In this document: piece by piece, positions 59,924-64,000 of the stretch | Layout of the letters: every line of letters begins with the position of its first letter | How positions within the stretch are numbered: position 1 is the stretch's first letter | DNA from: Thuidium tamariscinum | Lineage: Eukaryota > Streptophyta > Bryopsida > Hypnales > Thuidiaceae | Length of the DNA stretch: 64,000 bases | Reading direction: 5' to 3' | NCBI GenBank assembly: GCA_947034885.2 | Contig: OX344757.2 | Coordinates: 9,300,001 to 9,364,000, forward strand | Program-made: the position numbers and the translations under genes | The notes under the pieces: model-generated | What the model was told of the DNA's origin: nothing | The model's input: the letters and a program-made list of their open reading frames with translations, nothing else | Databases searched by the model: none

Positions 59924-61001
59924 GGGTGAGTTCATGAAACACTTATACTATTTGTTGCATTATTTTTTGGGCTTGTTTAATAAGGCTCTGACTTTTGAAT
60001 AATAAACTCAATGCAAAAAAAAAAATAAAAGTTTTCTAGATATCTTGATTGAGATTGTTCCTCTTATTTTTCAAAAACTTTTAAAATTCATTTCATATTT
60101 AAAATTCAATTTTATTAATTTGTCACAAATTCCATTGAATGGAGTTTTTAGTACTATTTTGAACCCAAAAAAAATAATTTTAAGGTGAAATTTTGAGAGG
60201 ACGGTCTTCTAGTATATTTGTAGCTATCCACAAAAATAATTTAAAAAATATTTAATTTTGTGTGGTGTAGAAGTCCACAAAGGGACGTTTTTGTTGCCTC
60301 TATGTTGTTTGCTTTTTGAAACTTATAAAACATAATTTTGGTATTTTTTTTTCAAATATCATCACCAAAAATTCTTCTCAAACCAAAATCTTTTAGATTT
60401 GCTTAAAATTGTTTTTCCTAATTTTTACAAATTAAAATGTCAAAGTTGTATTTTTCTTCACTAGGTGAAGAAAATAGATACTTCAATGTTTAAAATAATA
60501 AAAAATAGATATTATTTTTTAATATAAATAAAAATTTAAAATTTGAGAAGACTTTTTGGTGATGAGATTTGAAAAAAAAGAATACCAAAATCATGTTTTA
60601 TAAGTTTCAAAAAGCAAACACCACAAAGGCAGCAAAAATGTTCCTTTGTGGACTTCTACACCACACAAAATTAACTATTTTTTAAATAAATTTTTTGTAA
60701 TGCTACAAATATATCAAAAGACCATCCTCTCAAAATTTCACCTTAAAGTTCGTTTTTTTAATTTCAAAGTAGTACTAAAAACTCCATTCAGTGGAATTTG
60801 TGACAAAGCATTGAGGGCTATTTAAAAATAGTAAAATATTTTTGAAAAATCTTTAAAATTTATTAAAGATTTATAATATTTATGAGTGTGCTTTATATAA
60901 ATTTTGAGTCATTTGAAGCTAGAACACAAAAGTTATAGCCAAAAAACTAGTCATCAAAAATGTATAAGTGAAAATAGTACAAGTGTTTCTTGAATTGACC
61001 C
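59924..61001. mobile_element. GGGTGATT-type element with large internal fold-back, copy A5
   Basis: The left end GGGTGAGTTCATGAAACACT and right end AAGTGTTTCTTGAATTGACC are inverted. The flanking four bases are CCTT and TCTT, a near match. Just inside the right end ACAAAAGTTATAGCCAAAAA resembles copy A3. The centre is a long inverted repeat listed separately. Confidence 0.65.
60120..60808. repeat. Inverted repeat with arms of about 260 bp
   Basis: Arm 60120-60381 (TGTCACAAATTCCATTGAAT through CACCAAAAATTCTTCTCAAA) pairs with 60542-60808 (TTTGAGAAGACTTTTTGGTG through GTGGAATTTGTGACA) with roughly 85-90% identity, around an AT-rich spacer of 160 bases. A transcript would form a long hairpin. 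Confidence 0.9.
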
Positions 61002-61237
61002 TCTTCCATTGAAAAAATGTTTGATTTTCTCTTTTTTTTAGTAGAAAACATTTCCTAAATACATTTGAAATACTTTTCACATTCAAATTTTGAAAATCAA
61101 ATAATGCATCAATTATATAAACTTATTATTTTACAAGATTCTAGTTTACAAAATATTGAGATTTGTTTCACCCTATTGAGAATTTTCAATTGAAAATTTC
61201 TAGAACACATTATATCCCCTTTGCCTTTGATGGGTTA

Positions 61238-62714
61238 AGAATTTGAGAGGTTAGTTTGGTGTTTTTGAGAAAAATAAAGATTTGAGAGTTATCCAATGTT
61301 AATGTCTTGTCTATGTGAAATTAAATTTATAGACTTGTGCATGCGACAACTTGGTTAAATGATAAAATCTAATTCAAGTCTAGAGAGTCTAAAAAGTCGT
61401 CAAAATCCAATTCATAGGGAATTTGGATTCATTGGTTGAAGTCATGTATGTTACTTTGGAACATTGAGCTAGAATGCAAGCAAGATGGAGGACAAGGTGA
61501 TTGGAGCATATAGAGACGTGCTTTTTTAGTAAAAGCATGCATGCCAAGAAGTTGACATAAGAGCCAATCATCCAAGATTCTCCCCGGTACAAAAATGATG
61601 TCTTCCTCAAATGGTAGTTATAAAAGAAATTAGTGAATAACTTTTCTATGATTAGTGCAGAATAGAAATAAAACTTGCACTTAGATTTTAGGAACTTCCT
61701 ATAGGTTATGGAAAAAAATTTGATTTTTTCCAGAATTCCATATTGACTTCATAGGAAGTCAACTACTTATAAATAAATTTGTCAATTCTTAGAAATTAGA
61801 AATGTTGTAGTAAAATCCCTCTAAAAATTAGTATAGGGTTGTATTAGCTAATGAAGTGCCTTATAAAGTTTGAAGACATTCTGACATATACAAGTACCTG
61901 AATCAACAATGACATCAAATTTCAAGAAAATTTATAAATTGGTAGTGAGTTGACCAGTGTAATAGGAGTTTATAGTGTCCAATTGGAGAAAAGAAATAGT
62001 CTATCCTTACTCTCACAAACCTTCTTGACGACCTTGACTAGTTAGTTTCTTCAAAAGTGTAAATTTCAAAAATTAAAGTTTTGAGTTTTCTTTGGATTCA
62101 TTTATGTATGTTTTACGCTTGCGGATAGCCTTAGAAGAAGGGATAGGAGGTTCTCTGGTCTAAGTTGGATCTCTTAAACACAATGGTGCAATTGTTTTTT
62201 TTATTTTGAAGGGTTCTCTAAAAATTAGAGAGGGTCAATACTCAACACACTATTTGATTTTTGAAAATAATTTGCAATAATTTAAAGTTAATTTTCAAAA
62301 TATCTCAAGAAAAATTAGAGATGTGATTTGGTTAAGATTTCAAATGTTGCCTTAATAAAACATATTTGAATTAAAAAATATTATTTTGAAAATATCTTGG
62401 AATTATTCACAATATATTTAGAGATAATTAGATTAATTATCAATATATTGTTAGAATAAAGTGTGGATTTGATTTGGTCAAGGTTCCGTAGCGAAATGAA
62501 GTTTGTTTTAGATTTTTTTAAATTAAAAAATGATTATTTTGAAAATATCATTAGGTTAACGAAGTAGATTAGAGAAAATTCCATTGGTAAATCTAGGCAA
62601 GGGAGGCCTTGAACTAATATCAAAGGCCTCTTTTCTATAGAATCTAGTATTCTCATTCTTCTATCCCTACTCTTTTGTTTTCATATATACTAGGGTGGCC
62701 CGTGCTGTTACCAT
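61238..62714. other. AT-rich non-coding stretch
   Basis: No gene or bounded repeat could be supported. Confidence 0.45.
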
Positions 62715-62905
62715 GGTCTAATTTTTTTAATGTATAGAAACTTCAAAATTCAATAACTTTCATGCCATAGGTTGGAACACCATGAATCAAAGCTCGTGCA
62801 CCCCTCCTTGCCGAGGGCTTTCCGACGGTACTAAACACGCACCCGGGGGACTCATGATCCGGGAGATCTCAACATAACAAACAAACAAACAAACAACGTA
62901 TCTTC
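62715..62905 (-). repeat. Dispersed repeat C, copy 4, inverted
   Basis: On the minus strand the order is the (GTTT)n run, GTTGAGATCTCCCGGATC, CGGGTGCGTGTTTAGTACCG, GAAAGCCCTCGGCAAGGAGG, then GAATTTTGAAGTTTC, matching copy 3 at 58598. The plus-strand CAAA run lies at 62877-62896. Confidence 0.7.
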
Positions 62906-63358
62906 ATAGGGGGATTATGTGCTACCAATACATTATTGAAGCACCAATCTAGGCTAGAATTTGGCCGTTTCATTCAATTTTGTATGTTTTTGGAGGACGA
63001 GAGGATCCATTTTAAAGTAAAATTCTTCTATTTTCTTGAATTTGGGAGGCTAAACCTTCAAACATTTCACTACAAGAAATTGAAGATATAAATGACTATC
63101 TAAAATGATTGAAAATTAGTCATTTAGGACCACAATGCATGACAAAAAAAATTACTTCAAGCCTCTGTAGTTATTGTAGACATGTCATTTTTAAATGAGT
63201 GCAATTCTATTATCACTATCCATTTTGGCCTTGGATGTAAAAAATAAGAAAAAATCAAGCAAACTTTTAGGAAGGATCAAGCGATTGGCTATTTTCAAAG
63301 GATATTTTCCTTTGTAGACGTCCATGTCAACCAATTATATAATTGTCTAACAATTTTG
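62906..63358. other. Short non-coding spacer
   Basis: Nothing gene-like is seen between repeat C copy 4 and the last GGGTGATT element. Confidence 0.4.
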
Positions 63359-64000
63359 GGGTGATTGCAAGAAACACTTCACGTTTTTGGCTCAAAACGT
63401 TGTTTTTGGACATAGTACTGGAAGTACTATGTGATCTTGACAGTGCAACGCGTCTAACGCATGCCTACAAATCTCAACCGTCGATTTCACGCACCTGTAG
63501 ATCTGGGCCGTCAATATAGTACTATGCAGTACTACGCTATACTACAAGTACTTCACAGGCCACAGGGAGCAAAAAACAGCAAAAAAAGGGTCTATGGACC
63601 TTTTTATTTTTAATAATTAAAAAAAATCAAAAATTATTTTAAAAAGAAGCCATTTTTCTAAACAAAATTGCGCTCATATTGCAACAAAAAATTCTTCTAA
63701 ATTTTTTTTACCTCTTTGTAGCATTTGTACAAAGGAAGGTCACTTTGATCCCATGTGGACAATAGAAATTTTACTATTTTTATAAAAACTCATCTTCAAT
63801 CCTTGAAATGTTATTAGACCTCCAACTTGTCCAATTTGTGGCTTCAGATTTGGATTTTTGAGTCAAAAATAGGACTAAAAACCTCTAAAATGGCCAAAGT
63901 AGACAACCAGCCGGGGGAAATTTAAAAATAGTAAAATAATTGAAAAAAATTGAAAAAATTACAAAACATACAAAACTTTTGTGTGCACCTTCATTCCAAA
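63359..64000. mobile_element. GGGTGATT-ended element, copy A6, running off the window
   Basis: The left end GGGTGATTGCAAGAAACACT is exact. The interior shares the TTTTTGGCTCAAA, AGTACTA-rich and GTACAAAGGAAGGTCA segments with copies A1 and A2, and AATGGCCAAAGTAGACAACC with copy A3 (46110 region). The right end lies beyond 64000. Confidence 0.75.

Larger units (their letters stand above)
59258..61237. mobile_element. Possible TTAA element (copy B5) carrying a nested GGGTGATT element
   Basis: TTAAACCCTCAAGGCCCAA at the left and TTTGCCTTTGATGGGTTAA at the right are similar inverted sequences next to TTAA. If they belong together the element spans 2 kb, of which 59924-61001 is a later insertion. 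The pairing is inferred from the ends only. Confidence 0.4.

Overview
The window is nuclear DNA of a green plant (streptophyte). It is AT-rich, gene-poor and full of transposon remains. The plant assignment rests on a complete sucrose transporter (SUT/SUC family) at 49984-51570 on the minus strand. Introns with ordinary GT-AG ends and a recognisable cactin copy agree with a eukaryotic nuclear genome. The transporter has no introns and is far more GC-rich than its surroundings, so a seedless plant such as a moss is possible, but the lineage cannot be fixed from this sequence.

Layout. 1-33 kb is mostly non-coding. It holds TTAA-flanked elements (1488-2437, 11496-12463, 30522-31545, 31757-32637), elements with GGGTGATTGCAAGAAACACTT-type ends and 4-bp target duplications (4854-6268, 10274-10747), a TA-flanked MITE with perfect 27-bp ends (16151-16803), a broken intronless cactin copy (8684-9687), two exons of an unrecognised minus-strand gene (20.3-21.7 kb) and decayed coding sequence near 26 kb.

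33.1-48.3 kb is the most unusual part. Two imperfect inverted repeats (33089-33120 and 48288-48319) enclose about 15.2 kb with four genes arranged plus, minus, plus, minus. They are a multi-exon transposase-like gene with a candidate D/D/E triad, two divergently transcribed paralogues with a coiled coil and a RING-like finger, and a three-exon 408-aa orphan whose reading frame is intact. The first three carry in-frame stops. The 9-mer GTTGGAAAC occurs at least 12 times exactly inside this interval and I found no exact copy elsewhere. The simplest reading is a large, decaying, multigene DNA transposon of a type I do not recognise.

48.3-64 kb holds the sucrose transporter, then nested repeats. 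An LTR-like insertion (TG...CA ends, 5-bp GGTGT duplication) sits inside a GGGTGATT element that itself interrupts another repeat. A second GGGTGATT element with a large fold-back appears to sit inside a TTAA element. A dispersed repeat occurs four times between 49 and 63 kb.
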